Source: Sphingobacterium spiritivorum
GTDB lineage: Bacteria; Bacteroidota; Bacteroidia; Sphingobacteriales; Sphingobacteriaceae
NCBI RefSeq assembly: GCF_016724845.1
Contig: NZ_CP068082.1
Location: forward strand, 3,720,001 to 3,784,000
Direction of reading: 5' to 3'
DNA: 64,000 nucleotides
The position numbers and the translations under genes were made by a program. Positions 43,409 to 51,657 of the stretch are shown piece after piece. The notes under the pieces are model-generated. The model worked only from the letters and a program-made list of their open reading frames with translations. It had not been told where the DNA came from and did not search any database. Positions within the stretch are counted from its first letter, which is position 1, and every line of letters starts with the position of its first letter.

Positions 43409-44041
43409 TTAGTCCAGATTGATTACAAAGTCCTTAACTTCTTTTCTTACTTTTTTCATATTTACCAACCAGTCATTTTCAGTATCACGGTATCCCAATG
43501 CTAAGATCGTAACGGATTTAAGACCATATTTTTTCAGTTCTAATAAATCATCCAGTTGCTCATTGACAAATCCTTCCATCGGAGTCGCATCTACCTTTTG
43601 TTCAGCTGCAGCGGCAATGGCAAGACCAAATCCGATATAAGCCTGACGTGCAGCATGCTCAAATTGTTGCTGTTGTTCACGTGCTGAAAGTGAACTGAAC
43701 AATTGATTTTTATAGTCATCTGCAAATCCTGCAGGTAATCCGCGCTCTACTTCCTGTTGTGTGAATACCTCATCGACACGTTGCTTTGTATACTCATCAT
43801 AAGCAGCGAATATCAATAAATGTGAAGCATCTACAATCTGAGATTGATTATAGGCAATGGGCTGGATCTTTGCTTTCAGCTCCGGATCAGAGATTGCAAT
43901 GATTTTGTACGGTTGCAAGCCCGAAGAAGTAGGAGCGAGGCGAGCTGCTTCGATAATGTAATCTACTTTCTCCTGTGCTACCTGTTGTCCGTTCATTTTT
44001 TTTGTAGCGTATCTCCAGTTTAAATGTTCTAATAAACTCAT
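43409..44041 (-). CDS. Nitroreductase-family NAD(P)H oxidoreductase
   Basis: A 210-residue FMN-dependent reductase of the nitroreductase fold. It shows the flavin-binding start WRYATKKMNGQQVAQEKVDY and AARLAPTSSGLQPYKIIAI (about residues 32-50), and the C-terminal KKYGLKSVTILALGYRD. The family reduces nitro compounds, quinones or other electrophiles with NAD(P)H in the cytoplasm. It starts 8 bases after the TetR stop and so forms one operon with it, which suggests induction by a reactive small molecule sensed by the regulator. Confidence 0.9.
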   Translation of the reverse strand: MSLLEHLNWRYATKKMNGQQVAQEKVDYIIEAARLAPTSSGLQPYKIIAISDPELKAKIQPIAYNQSQIVDASHLLIFAAYDEYTKQRVDEVFTQQEVERGLPAGFADDYKNQLFSSLSAREQQQQFEHAARQAYIGFGLAIAAAAEQKVDATPMEGFVNEQLDDLLELKKYGLKSVTILALGYRDTENDWLVNMKKVRKEVKDFVINLD

Positions 44042-44049
44042 CTTTTTAT

Positions 44050-44649
44050 TTAATTAATTAGTGATTTGATATACCCATCCACGGCATCTTTAAGTATAGC
44101 GGATGGTTCGATTGATTTTTGATTAACAGATAATAATTCAATAGCAACAAGACCGTGCATGATAGACCAAAAAGTTTTCATTTTTAAGTACTTATCAGTG
44201 TCTGTCCGGTTGCTTTGCAAAATAGCCTCTTCAATGACTGTCAGTAAAATTTCTGAAGTCTTTCTTTTCTCCTGTACAGTCTGTATCGCTTCGCAGGTCG
44301 GTATGCCCAGACCAAACATGATCTCATAATGCTTCTGATGGGTGAAGGCAAAGGACCAGTAAGCTTCAGCGATATGAAGGATTTTTACTTCAGCAGAGTC
44401 ATCCTGACTGATAGCATAGGCAAGTTGTTCGGCCAGTAAACGAAATCCCTCTTTCGTAAAATATTCGATCAGGTCATCTTTGCTGCTAAAGTGCTTATAG
44501 ATCACCGGTACGCTGTATTCAATCGCATCCGCAATCTTACGCAGAGAGAGTGCAGCCCATCCTTCCTCCGCCACAATACTCCATGACTGCGCTACGATAA
44601 GTTGTTTTAATTGCTCTTGCTCCCGAAATCTTCGTTCCGATATTCCCAT
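44050..44649 (-). CDS. TetR/AcrR family regulator
   Basis: A 199-residue repressor with the TetR helix-turn-helix (LSLRKIADAIEYSVPVIYKHFSSKDDLI in parts, about residues 32-60) and a helical ligand domain containing SFAFTHQKHYEIMFGLGIP. The ATG at 44649 is used because the promoter element lies at 44677-44684; an in-frame upstream start at 44688 would begin inside the promoter. It is the first gene of a two-gene operon with the nitroreductase. Palindromic sequence just upstream fits autoregulation. Confidence 0.88.
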   Translation of the reverse strand: MGISERRFREQEQLKQLIVAQSWSIVAEEGWAALSLRKIADAIEYSVPVIYKHFSSKDDLIEYFTKEGFRLLAEQLAYAISQDDSAEVKILHIAEAYWSFAFTHQKHYEIMFGLGIPTCEAIQTVQEKRKTSEILLTVIEEAILQSNRTDTDKYLKMKTFWSIMHGLVAIELLSVNQKSIEPSAILKDAVDGYIKSLIN

Positions 44650-44676
44650 GTCTAAACATTTAGTTAACAGTGTTAG

Positions 44677-44709
44677 CAAAAGTAACAATGATTTTTAAAT
44701 GTTTAAACA
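44677..44709 (-). promoter_or_regulatory. Promoter and palindrome of the TetR/nitroreductase operon
   Basis: On the minus strand TACTTTTG (44684-44677) is an exact -7 element. Just upstream TGTTTAAACA (44700-44709) is a perfect 10-bp palindrome, and CTAAACATTTAG (44652-44663) is another palindromic stretch downstream. These are plausible operator half-sites for the TetR protein. Confidence 0.5.
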
Positions 44710-44773
44710 CTTTATGTTTTTTAGACTTTTTAATGACAATCTCTTTCTCCTTAAATATTGTAATTTTAGCGTT

Positions 44774-45568
44774 ATGAATGCAGCAAGGAAAAAACATGTT
44801 TCATTGGTTCTGGGAAGCGGAGGTGCCAGAGGGATTGCAGAGATAGGAGTAATTCGTGCTCTGGAATCCAAAGGATATACAATAGATGAGATAGTTGGTT
44901 GTTCTATAGGCTCCTTAGTAGGAGGGGTATATGCACAGCAGAAACTTTCGGATTTTCAGGATTGGCTGAAGACACTGAGCAAACGTGAAATTTTCAGGCT
45001 TATGGATTTTACCTATTTTGGATCGGGCGTCATGAAAGGTATACGCATCTTTGAGGTGATCAAACAAATCGTGCCGGATATAAATATTGAAGATTTGCCG
45101 ATACGGTATACAGCTGTGGCTACTGATCTGAAAAAAGAACAGGATGTCGTGTTTCGTACAGGTAGTATGTATGATGCTATACGTGCTTCCATAGCAATAC
45201 CGGCCGTATTTACAGCCGTTAGTATTGATGAGCAGTTTCTGGTTGATGGAGGTGTACTCAATCCTTTACCCATCAATCATGTGCAGCATAAGCATAATCT
45301 TGTAGTCGCAGTCAACCTGGACGGTCTGCCTGATCCGGAACTGGTACAGACAAAGAATAAACCTGTAAAAGTAAATTCAATAGGTGTATTGACGCATGCT
45401 TATTATGCGATGAGACGTCAGCTGGCTGCACAAAGCATAGCCTTGTATAAGCCCGATTGTGTAGTCACGATTCCGCATAATATTTCTGGATTATGGGACT
45501 ACGACCGCTCAGAATACCTGATAGAAAAAGGAGCTTTGCTGACCGAAAATGCCTTATCTGATCTGTAA
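44774..45568 (+). CDS. Patatin-like phospholipase
   Basis: A 264-residue lipid acyl hydrolase with the Ser-Asp dyad of the patatin family. The oxyanion loop is LVLGSGGARGIAEIG (residues 12-26), the nucleophile is in GCSIGSLVGG and the aspartate is in LVDGGVLNPLP. The ATG at 44774 is preferred because an in-frame start at 44699 would add 25 residues ahead of the usual family N-terminus and would overlap the divergent promoter region. No signal peptide, so cytoplasmic or membrane-associated. Its 3' end overlaps the convergent alpha/beta hydrolase gene by 15 bases. Confidence 0.9.
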   Translation: MNAARKKHVSLVLGSGGARGIAEIGVIRALESKGYTIDEIVGCSIGSLVGGVYAQQKLSDFQDWLKTLSKREIFRLMDFTYFGSGVMKGIRIFEVIKQIVPDINIEDLPIRYTAVATDLKKEQDVVFRTGSMYDAIRASIAIPAVFTAVSIDEQFLVDGGVLNPLPINHVQHKHNLVVAVNLDGLPDPELVQTKNKPVKVNSIGVLTHAYYAMRRQLAAQSIALYKPDCVVTIPHNISGLWDYDRSEYLIEKGALLTENALSDL

Positions 45569-46390
45569 GTTTCTCAAAAACTCATGGAGCAGACTGTTGA
45601 ATCGTTCAGGCTGTTCCAGATTTGGAAGATGTCCGGCATTTTCAATTTCTATATAGGAAGCCTGCGGAATAGCTGCTTCAAGTTCTTCCATAAGCTCTTT
45701 GGGCGTAATGGCATCATTTGCACCTCTGATGAGCAGTGTGGGAACAGGGATAGCTCCCAGCATATCGCGCGTGTCGGTACGACTGGCTAATGCAAGTTGT
45801 GTAGCACAGATACTGCTTATGCTGTTGCGACGGATACTGCTTTTGATTAATTCTACAGCTTCAGGATTGTTGCTGATTGTATCCTTATGAAAGACGTTTT
45901 CAACAAAACCTATGGCAAACGGTCTTCTTCCATATTGTAAAATGGCCTGAATAGAATCAAATCTTTTTTGTTTGCCTTTGTTATCATCAGCTCTTGCATG
46001 GGTATCACACAGGATCAGACCTTTTATGCGGTTTGGAATCAACTGATATGCTCTAAGTGCAATATATCCTCCCATGGATATACCACATAAGGTAACCTGT
46101 TCGAGATCTAACTTCTTGATAAATACAACAAGGTCTTTGGCAAAAACATCCACACTGAAAAAACCATGCCCTGCAGTTGTATTGCCATGCCCGCGAACAT
46201 CTATTGCGATTCCGGTCACATTGTCTGCCAAACTCTCAAGCTGTGGCTTCCAGGTTTTCTTATTAAAAGGAAATCCATGGATAAAAATGATAGTTTCGGT
46301 TGGTTCGGAAGTAAGTGCTGGTTTGATATAGTATGAGATACTGATATCACCAATTCGGATCTTGCTGCTCTTAAAGTTACGCTCTGTCAT
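45554..46390 (-). CDS. Alpha/beta hydrolase
   Basis: A 278-residue alpha/beta-fold hydrolase with the oxyanion region IFIHGFPFNKKTWKPQLESL, the nucleophile elbow CGISMGGYIALR (GxSxG) and the catalytic histidine in ENAGHLPNLEQPERF, preceded by the acid-bearing RGANDAITPKE. It resembles the 3-oxoadipate enol-lactonase/haloperoxidase-like group. No signal peptide. It converges with the patatin gene with a 15-base overlap of coding ends. The substrate is not evident. Confidence 0.88.
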   Translation of the reverse strand: MTERNFKSSKIRIGDISISYYIKPALTSEPTETIIFIHGFPFNKKTWKPQLESLADNVTGIAIDVRGHGNTTAGHGFFSVDVFAKDLVVFIKKLDLEQVTLCGISMGGYIALRAYQLIPNRIKGLILCDTHARADDNKGKQKRFDSIQAILQYGRRPFAIGFVENVFHKDTISNNPEAVELIKSSIRRNSISSICATQLALASRTDTRDMLGAIPVPTLLIRGANDAITPKELMEELEAAIPQASYIEIENAGHLPNLEQPERFNSLLHEFLRNLQIR

Positions 46391-46497
46391 GTATGGGGAA
46401 TGTATATTATGAAAAAAAATATTTCAACATAAATATAATAAAATCAATAAGATAATTAGAATTATATTCCTGCAGATACTAAAAATGAATATTTTTA

Positions 46498-46528
46498 TTT
46501 GGAAATAAGATAAAAGTAACGATATTTG
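46498..46528 (+). promoter_or_regulatory. Promoter of tRNA-Arg copy 1
   Basis: TTTG (46498-46501), 19 bases, then GATATTTG (46521-46528), one mismatch to TAnnTTTG. The transcript leader starts with CATCACCAAAACA, shared with copy 2. Confidence 0.65.
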
Positions 46529-46573
46529 CATCACCAAAACAAAACGGGGTTATCTCCGGGACACACAGGAACT

Positions 46574-46647
46574 GCGCTCATAGCTTAATTGGATAGAGCA
46601 CCTGACTACGGATCAGGAGGTTAGGGGTTCGACTCCCTTTGAGCGCA
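46574..46647 (+). tRNA. tRNA-Arg(ACG), copy 1
   Basis: Acceptor GCGCTCA/TGAGCGC, D-arm, anticodon stem CCTGA/TCAGG with loop CTACGGA (anticodon ACG), variable loop and T-arm AGGGG-TTCGACT-CCCTT. The discriminator is A; CCA is not encoded. Confidence 0.95.
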
Positions 46648-46769
46648 CACATTTTCTCTCTCATTACACACACATTCATTCCTTCACTTTTTGTCAGATA
46701 TGTAACAATTGGATTATTCGGGTAATTCTTATCGATTGATGCAGTGTTCTGCTTTAAAATGAAAAAAAA

Positions 46770-46800
46770 TTTGTGTGAAGATGGAATTTCCCTATATTTG
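46770..46800 (+). promoter_or_regulatory. Promoter of tRNA-Arg copy 2
   Basis: TTTG (46770-46773), exactly 19 bases, then TATATTTG (46793-46800): a perfect Bacteroidota promoter. The bases after it repeat those after the copy 1 promoter. Confidence 0.75.
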
Positions 46801-46846
46801 CATCACCAAAACAGAACAGGCATAAAGTCGGGAAGTGTTGGTTGCC

Positions 46847-46920
46847 GCGCTCATAGCTTAATTGGATAGAGCACCTGACTACGGATCAGGAGGTTAGGGG
46901 TTCGACTCCCTTTGAGCGCA
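46847..46920 (+). tRNA. tRNA-Arg(ACG), copy 2
   Basis: Identical in its body to the tRNA at 46574-46647, with anticodon loop CTACGGA (ACG). It has its own promoter and a hairpin terminator (46934-46967) downstream. Confidence 0.95.
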
Positions 46921-46933
46921 CTTGTTAAACTCC

Positions 46934-46967
46934 AAGCCTAATCAAAAACAAGATTAGGCTTTTATTT
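46934..46967 (+). terminator. Terminator after tRNA-Arg copy 2
   Basis: AAGCCTAATC (46934-46943) pairs with GATTAGGCTT (46952-46961), then a T-rich tail. It separates the tRNA from adk, which starts at 46985. Confidence 0.8.
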
Positions 46968-46984
46968 TTTACGGAATTACAACT

Positions 46985-47554
46985 ATGCTAAACCTTGTTT
47001 TATTCGGTCCTCCAGGTGCGGGCAAAGGCACTCAATCACAAAAGCTTATTGATAAATACCAATTGGTGCATATCTCAACAGGTGATCTTTTCCGTGCTCA
47101 CATCAAAGACCAGACAACATTAGGCCAACAGGTTAGTCAGATCATTGCGGATGGCAACCTGGTGCCTGACTCCGTAACGATAGCAATGCTGGAGGAAGAA
47201 ATTAAAAAAAATCCAAATGCAAAAGGATTTATTTTTGATGGATTCCCGCGCACTGTAGCTCAGGCTGAGGCTTTGGATCACTTCCTTGAGTCTAACAATT
47301 CTTCTATCACAGGAGTAATTGCGCTGGATGTCAACGAAGACGAATTGAAAGCTCGTATCGCTAAGAGACAAGAGATTTCAGGCCGCGCAGATGATGCAGC
47401 GGATAAACTGACGAAACGCATAGAAGAGTATTTCGAAAAAACTATTCTTGTATTACCATATTATGAAGCTCAGGATAAGCTTTCTAAGGTAAACGGAATC
47501 GGAGATATTGACTCTATTTTTGGGGAACTGACCCAGATTATTGACCAATACTAA
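46985..47554 (+). CDS. adk: Adenylate kinase, short-lid form
   Basis: Adk interconverts AMP, ADP and ATP. The 189-residue protein has the P-loop FGPPGAGKGTQSQK (about residues 6-19), the AMP-binding STGDLFRAHI and DGFPRTVAQAE, and the lid arginines in RQEISGRADDAADKL. The lid is the short kind: the roughly 27-residue insert of the long bacterial enzymes, which may bind zinc, is missing, as is common in Bacteroidota. It is 17 bases after the tRNA terminator and 47 bases before obgE. Confidence 0.96.
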   Translation: MLNLVLFGPPGAGKGTQSQKLIDKYQLVHISTGDLFRAHIKDQTTLGQQVSQIIADGNLVPDSVTIAMLEEEIKKNPNAKGFIFDGFPRTVAQAEALDHFLESNNSSITGVIALDVNEDELKARIAKRQEISGRADDAADKLTKRIEEYFEKTILVLPYYEAQDKLSKVNGIGDIDSIFGELTQIIDQY

Positions 47555-47601
47555 TAGTTTATTAGTATTTTTTTCTTTTTTAGCTTAACGAAGTATAATA
47601 A

Positions 47602-48600
47602 ATGGCTCAGGGATCAAATTTTGTAGATTATGTGAAAGTGTGTTGCCGATCAGGTCATGGTGGTGCTGGTTCAGCGCATTTGCATCGGGATAAGCATACT
47701 GCCAAAGGTGGTCCTGATGGAGGTGATGGCGGCCGGGGAGGACATATTATACTCAAAGGAACAAGTCAGTTGTGGACACTGCTCCACCTGAAATACAGAA
47801 AACATATCATTGCATCCAACGGAGATCCGGGAGGTAGTGCGTTGCGCTCCGGAGCTAACGGTAAAGATGAAATACTGGAAGTACCGCTGGGTACTATCGC
47901 ACGTGATGCCGAGACGGGAGAAGTCCTGTTTGATATTACAGAAGATGGCGAAACAAAAATTTTGACAGCAGGTGGTATCGGCGGACTGGGTAACTGGCAC
48001 TTTAAGTCTGCAACGCAGCAGACTCCACGATTTTCTCAACCGGGAAGACCCGGAATAGAGCAATGGGTAATTCTGGAACTCAAAGTACTAGCCGATGTTG
48101 GACTGGTAGGATTCCCGAATGCAGGTAAATCAACACTGCTGTCAGTAGTGTCAGCTGCAAAACCTGAAATCGCAAATTACCCTTTTACTACATTGGTACC
48201 CAATCTGGGGATTGTAAGCTACAGAGATAATAAATCTTTTGTAATGGCCGATATTCCGGGTATTATCGAAGGAGCTTCTGAAGGTAAAGGATTAGGATAC
48301 CGGTTTTTGCGTCATATTGAACGAAACTCAGTTTTACTCTTTATGGTTCCGGCAGACACAGATCGTACAATCGCGGAAGAATATCATATTCTTTTGAAAG
48401 AATTGACGGCTTATAATCCAGAATTGATGGATAAGCCCAAATTACTGGCGATTACTAAATCTGATATGCTGGATGAAGAACTGGAAAATGAAATGAAGGC
48501 TCAGGTGCCTGATGATATTCCTTATATTTTTATCTCTTCCATATCCGGTAAAAATATTCTTCAATTAAAAGATATGATCTGGAAGGCAATCAATTCCTGA
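47602..48600 (+). CDS. obgE: Obg-family GTPase
   Basis: Obg proteins are essential GTPases tied to 50S ribosome maturation and the stringent response. The 332-residue protein has the glycine-rich Obg domain (residues 1-158, FVDYVKVCCRSGHGGAGSAH at the start). The G domain follows, with G1 GFPNAGKST (about 167-175), switch II VMADIPGIIEGASEGKGLG and the NKxD-type motif ITKSD. No C-terminal OCT domain is present, which is usual in this phylum. It is downstream of adk and ends at a strong palindromic terminator. Confidence 0.95.
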   Translation: MAQGSNFVDYVKVCCRSGHGGAGSAHLHRDKHTAKGGPDGGDGGRGGHIILKGTSQLWTLLHLKYRKHIIASNGDPGGSALRSGANGKDEILEVPLGTIARDAETGEVLFDITEDGETKILTAGGIGGLGNWHFKSATQQTPRFSQPGRPGIEQWVILELKVLADVGLVGFPNAGKSTLLSVVSAAKPEIANYPFTTLVPNLGIVSYRDNKSFVMADIPGIIEGASEGKGLGYRFLRHIERNSVLLFMVPADTDRTIAEEYHILLKELTAYNPELMDKPKLLAITKSDMLDEELENEMKAQVPDDIPYIFISSISGKNILQLKDMIWKAINS

Positions 48601-48617
48601 TTGCCATTCATCTGCAT

Positions 48618-48665
48618 AAAAAAATAAGGATTCATTTTTAATTAAAAATGAATCCTTATTTTTTT
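48618..48665. terminator. Bidirectional terminator of obgE and the 48684 gene
   Basis: A 48-bp perfect palindrome centred on 48641/48642, with seven A at the 5' end and seven T at the 3' end. It serves both convergent genes. Confidence 0.85.
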
Positions 48666-48683
48666 GCCTTCTTCCAGTAACGT

Positions 48684-49286
48684 TTATATAATCGGGAATA
48701 ATCTTTTCTGCAGAGAAGGAGAGAAGTGTTTATGTACTGCATTAGTAAAGCATTGATAAACCGCATCGTTTTTCATAACCAGATATGGGATTTCTACAAT
48801 ACCTGCTGTCGTTTTCATCCGGTAATACCCAAATACAACTCCGTTGGTATGCTGTACCGCTTCTATTTGCTGCACTGCTTTTACATCTGTCTGCAGCTTG
48901 AATCGTATAGTCTGTTTATTCAGACTTTCAACAATAACTTCTTCTTGTTGCGGATCAAACCAGATTTGTTGATTTCGGGTAGCTTTCACATGGTTGGTCA
49001 ACACAAAAAGCTGTCCGATCATATAAAAACTGATAGGCAGCAGAAACAGCAGGATCTTGATCTTCACAGCAAGTAATACCACTATAAGTAACAGAATGAT
49101 GCCGATACCTACATTGACAAATGTTTTCTTTGAAACCTTTGTAATCAAAGCAGTAGGTGTATGCATAAGCAGAAACTGTCCCTTTCTGATTGCTCCGGAA
49201 GGAGAACCTGTAAGACCCGATAGCTTACGTGATACAAAGTAGATCACCAGTCCTATCAATCCGAGTATAATCAGAAATTTGAACAT
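48684..49286 (-). CDS. Hypothetical membrane protein
   Basis: A 200-residue protein with an N-terminal span (residues 1-19, MFKFLIILGLIGLVIYFVS) and a hydrophobic pair around residues 57-95 (VGIGIILLLIVVLLAVKI, LLFLLPISFYMIGQLFVL). The soluble C-terminal half is rich in beta strands. I recognise no named family. It is convergent with obgE across the shared terminator and lies 19 bases downstream of panB on the same strand, so it may be co-transcribed with it. Confidence 0.75.
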   Translation of the reverse strand: MFKFLIILGLIGLVIYFVSRKLSGLTGSPSGAIRKGQFLLMHTPTALITKVSKKTFVNVGIGIILLLIVVLLAVKIKILLFLLPISFYMIGQLFVLTNHVKATRNQQIWFDPQQEEVIVESLNKQTIRFKLQTDVKAVQQIEAVQHTNGVVFGYYRMKTTAGIVEIPYLVMKNDAVYQCFTNAVHKHFSPSLQKRLFPII

Positions 49287-49305
49287 CTTTGCTTAAGTAG
49301 TATAA

Positions 49306-50121
49306 TTAATATTGTTCGTTTTCATTCGGGTAATTTACAGCTTTGACATCAGCTACATACTGGCCAAATGCTTTGGTCATTTCCTCGTACAGATTAAGAT
49401 ACTGACGCAAAAACTTAGGTTTAAAACCTTTCGTCAACCCCAACATATCATTTACGACCAATACCTGACCGTCACATCCGTTTCCTGCTCCGATTCCTAT
49501 AGTAGGGATATGCAAAGAAGCAGATACTTCAGCTGCCAGTTTAGCCGGAATTTTCTCAAGTACCACAGCAAAACAACCTGCTTCCTGAAGGGCTAATGCA
49601 TCTGTTTTTAATTTTTCCGCTTCCGCTTCCTCTTTAGCTCTTACACCAAAGTTTCCGAATTTGTAAATGGACTGTGGCGTAAGCCCCAGGTGCCCGCAAA
49701 CCGGGATTCCTGTCTCAACTATCTTACGGATGTTTTCGATGATCTCTACACCACCTTCCAGTTTGAGTGCATGTGCTCCGGATTCTTTCATGACGCGAAC
49801 AGCAGCTTTATAAGCATCGTTGATATCGCCCTGATAAGCTCCGAAAGGAAGATCTACGACCACCATCGCACGTTTGGTACCTCTTACTACCGCTGAAGCA
49901 TGATAAATCATGTTGTCCAGTGTCATCGGCAAGGTCGTTTCGTAACCGGCAAATACATTAGCGGCAGAGTCGCCGACTAAAATGATTTCAACTCCTCCCT
50001 CATCCAGTGCGCGTGCTATAGAATAATCATAGCCGGTCAGCATCGCAATTTTTTCTTTACGATTCTTCAATTCCTGAATGGTAGAAGTCGTGATTCGTGT
50101 AATTTCTTTGTTTACAGACAT
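49306..50121 (-). CDS. panB: 3-Methyl-2-oxobutanoate hydroxymethyltransferase
   Basis: PanB adds a hydroxymethyl group from methylene-tetrahydrofolate to 2-oxoisovalerate, the first step of pantothenate (and so CoA) synthesis. The 271-residue protein has the metal and substrate motifs AMLTGYDYSIARALDEGG, LVGDSAANVFAGYETTLPM, HLGLTPQSIYKFGNFGVRA and IGIGAGNGCDGQVLV. Length and motifs are normal. It is the first gene of a likely two-gene unit with the hypothetical membrane protein. Sure of identity. Confidence 0.96.
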   Translation of the reverse strand: MSVNKEITRITTSTIQELKNRKEKIAMLTGYDYSIARALDEGGVEIILVGDSAANVFAGYETTLPMTLDNMIYHASAVVRGTKRAMVVVDLPFGAYQGDINDAYKAAVRVMKESGAHALKLEGGVEIIENIRKIVETGIPVCGHLGLTPQSIYKFGNFGVRAKEEAEAEKLKTDALALQEAGCFAVVLEKIPAKLAAEVSASLHIPTIGIGAGNGCDGQVLVVNDMLGLTKGFKPKFLRQYLNLYEEMTKAFGQYVADVKAVNYPNENEQY

Positions 50122-50244
50122 GTCTTCGTTTGTTGAAGAAACAAAAGTATAGAAATTTTAAGCAAAACTATGTTTTAAAACCCTAATAAATGCTTGTTGG
50201 CCTTATCCGTAAAGGTAAATCGCAGCTATCTCAAAGGTATTTTG

Positions 50245-50252
50245 TAAATTTG
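50245..50252 (+). promoter_or_regulatory. -7 element abutting the pseudouridine synthase start
   Basis: TAAATTTG is an exact TAnnTTTG match that ends only 4 bases before the ATG at 50257. Transcription would begin at or next to the start codon, so the mRNA may be leaderless. No -33 TTTG is seen at normal spacing. Confidence 0.45.
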
Positions 50253-50256
50253 CAGG

Positions 50257-51000
50257 ATGAAGCAAAGCGAAGCTAAACTCTTTAAATTTCCGAAGTTCAC
50301 TGATCTGATCATTCACGAAGATGAAAATATAATTGTAATCAACAAACCCCCTTTTATCGCCTCGCTTGACGAGCGTGAAGGCGGAGAGGTCAATATACTG
50401 CGTCTGGCTAAGAAATACTACGCCGATGCACAGATCTGTCACCGACTGGATAAAGAAACTTCAGGCATACTTCTTATCGCTAAAAATCCGGAAACCTACC
50501 GTTTGATCTCCATAGAATTTGAAAAGAGACGGGTAGATAAAACCTATCATGCTATTATAGAAGGAACTCATATTTTTCAGGATCTCAAAATAGATCTGCC
50601 GATACTTAATCAGGGGAATAAGAATGTGACCATAGACCGTTATAACGGTAAACCTGCCGAGACTATCTTTAATTCTATACAATATTTTAAGCACTTTACA
50701 TTAGTAGAGTGCAAGCCGATTACGGGACGTATGCACCAGATACGTATTCATTTGGCGACACAACATGCAGCCATCGTAGGTGACAGTATGTACAGAGGAA
50801 AGCCGGTATATCTTTCGCAGATCAAAAAGCGGGGTTTTACATTATCAAAGGATGAAGAAGAGCAACCGATCATGAAACGCTTTGCATTACATTCCAAAAA
50901 GGTAAGATTTAAAGTTGCTGATAAGTCTTATGAATTTGAGGCTGAATATCCGAAGGATTTCGCTATCTTACTCAAACAGTTAGAAAAATTTGATGCTTAA
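50257..51000 (+). CDS. RluA-family pseudouridine synthase
   Basis: A 247-residue RNA-modifying enzyme with the RluA catalytic motif HRLDKETSGILLIAKN (catalytic aspartate D70 of HRLD) and the C-terminal block PITGRMHQIRIHLATQHAAIVGD. There is no S4 domain. The family converts specific uridines in 23S rRNA or tRNA to pseudouridine; the target site here cannot be assigned. It begins a plus-strand run with the TlpA-like gene (12 bases) and pyrF (42 bases). The promoter element ends at the start codon. Confidence 0.92.
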   Translation: MKQSEAKLFKFPKFTDLIIHEDENIIVINKPPFIASLDEREGGEVNILRLAKKYYADAQICHRLDKETSGILLIAKNPETYRLISIEFEKRRVDKTYHAIIEGTHIFQDLKIDLPILNQGNKNVTIDRYNGKPAETIFNSIQYFKHFTLVECKPITGRMHQIRIHLATQHAAIVGDSMYRGKPVYLSQIKKRGFTLSKDEEEQPIMKRFALHSKKVRFKVADKSYEFEAEYPKDFAILLKQLEKFDA

Positions 51001-51012
51001 CCCATTTATTTT

Positions 51013-51615
51013 GTGATGAATCCAAAAACTAAAAAAATTGTAATTAATGTAGTTTTCGTTGTGCTGATCGCATTGATGGTATGGCCAACGAGTCGTGCCT
51101 ATTTTCAGCAGGGACTTATGAAGATAGGTCTGTTCAAGCCTAAACTTGAAGTGCCGAAGACACCAGATGCTATACCTGAAGGAGCTAATGCTGTTCAATC
51201 AGGAGAGCCTAACGTTGCTTTTGCAGATGCTTCCGGTAAAACTATTCAGACGCATGATCTCAAAGGAAAAGTGGTGTTTGTTAATTTTTGGGCAACATGG
51301 TGTCCTCCGTGTAAAGCAGAAATGCCGTCTATTCAGAAGCTGTATGACAAGTTTAAAAACAACGATAAAGTAGCTTTCCTGATTGTAGAAATAGAAAACG
51401 ATACAGAAAAAGCACTGCAGTTTATGCAGGGAGAAAAACTTACAATGCCTGTACATTTTCCTGCAGGGGAGATTCCGAAAACCTGGTTAGGAGGATCTAT
51501 TCCAACAACATTGATACTGGATAAAACAGGAGCAATAGTCACCAGACATGAAGGAATGGCGGATTACAGCCGTAAAGAGGTTGTGGATTTTATAGAGGAA
51601 CTGATTAATAAATAA
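51013..51615 (+). CDS. TlpA-like thioredoxin, membrane-anchored
   Basis: A 200-residue thiol-disulfide oxidoreductase with an N-terminal anchor (residues 7-22, IVINVVFVVLIALMVW) and a periplasmic thioredoxin fold. The active site is WATWCPPCKAEMPS (about residues 95-108), and the cis-proline loop is GSIPTTLILD. It probably keeps periplasmic cysteines reduced, for example in cytochrome c assembly, as TlpA and ResA proteins do. It lies 12 bases after the pseudouridine synthase gene and 42 before pyrF. Confidence 0.9.
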   Translation: MMNPKTKKIVINVVFVVLIALMVWPTSRAYFQQGLMKIGLFKPKLEVPKTPDAIPEGANAVQSGEPNVAFADASGKTIQTHDLKGKVVFVNFWATWCPPCKAEMPSIQKLYDKFKNNDKVAFLIVEIENDTEKALQFMQGEKLTMPVHFPAGEIPKTWLGGSIPTTLILDKTGAIVTRHEGMADYSRKEVVDFIEELINK

Positions 51616-51657
51616 GATCCTTCCTTACTTTTCAATTTTTACTTTTGAATTTTTAAT

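Noticed and set aside
46574..46920. Repeated sequence around the tRNA-Arg genes considered as a CRISPR or mobile element
   Set aside because: Only two copies, each a complete tRNA with a promoter; a simple tandem duplication explains it.
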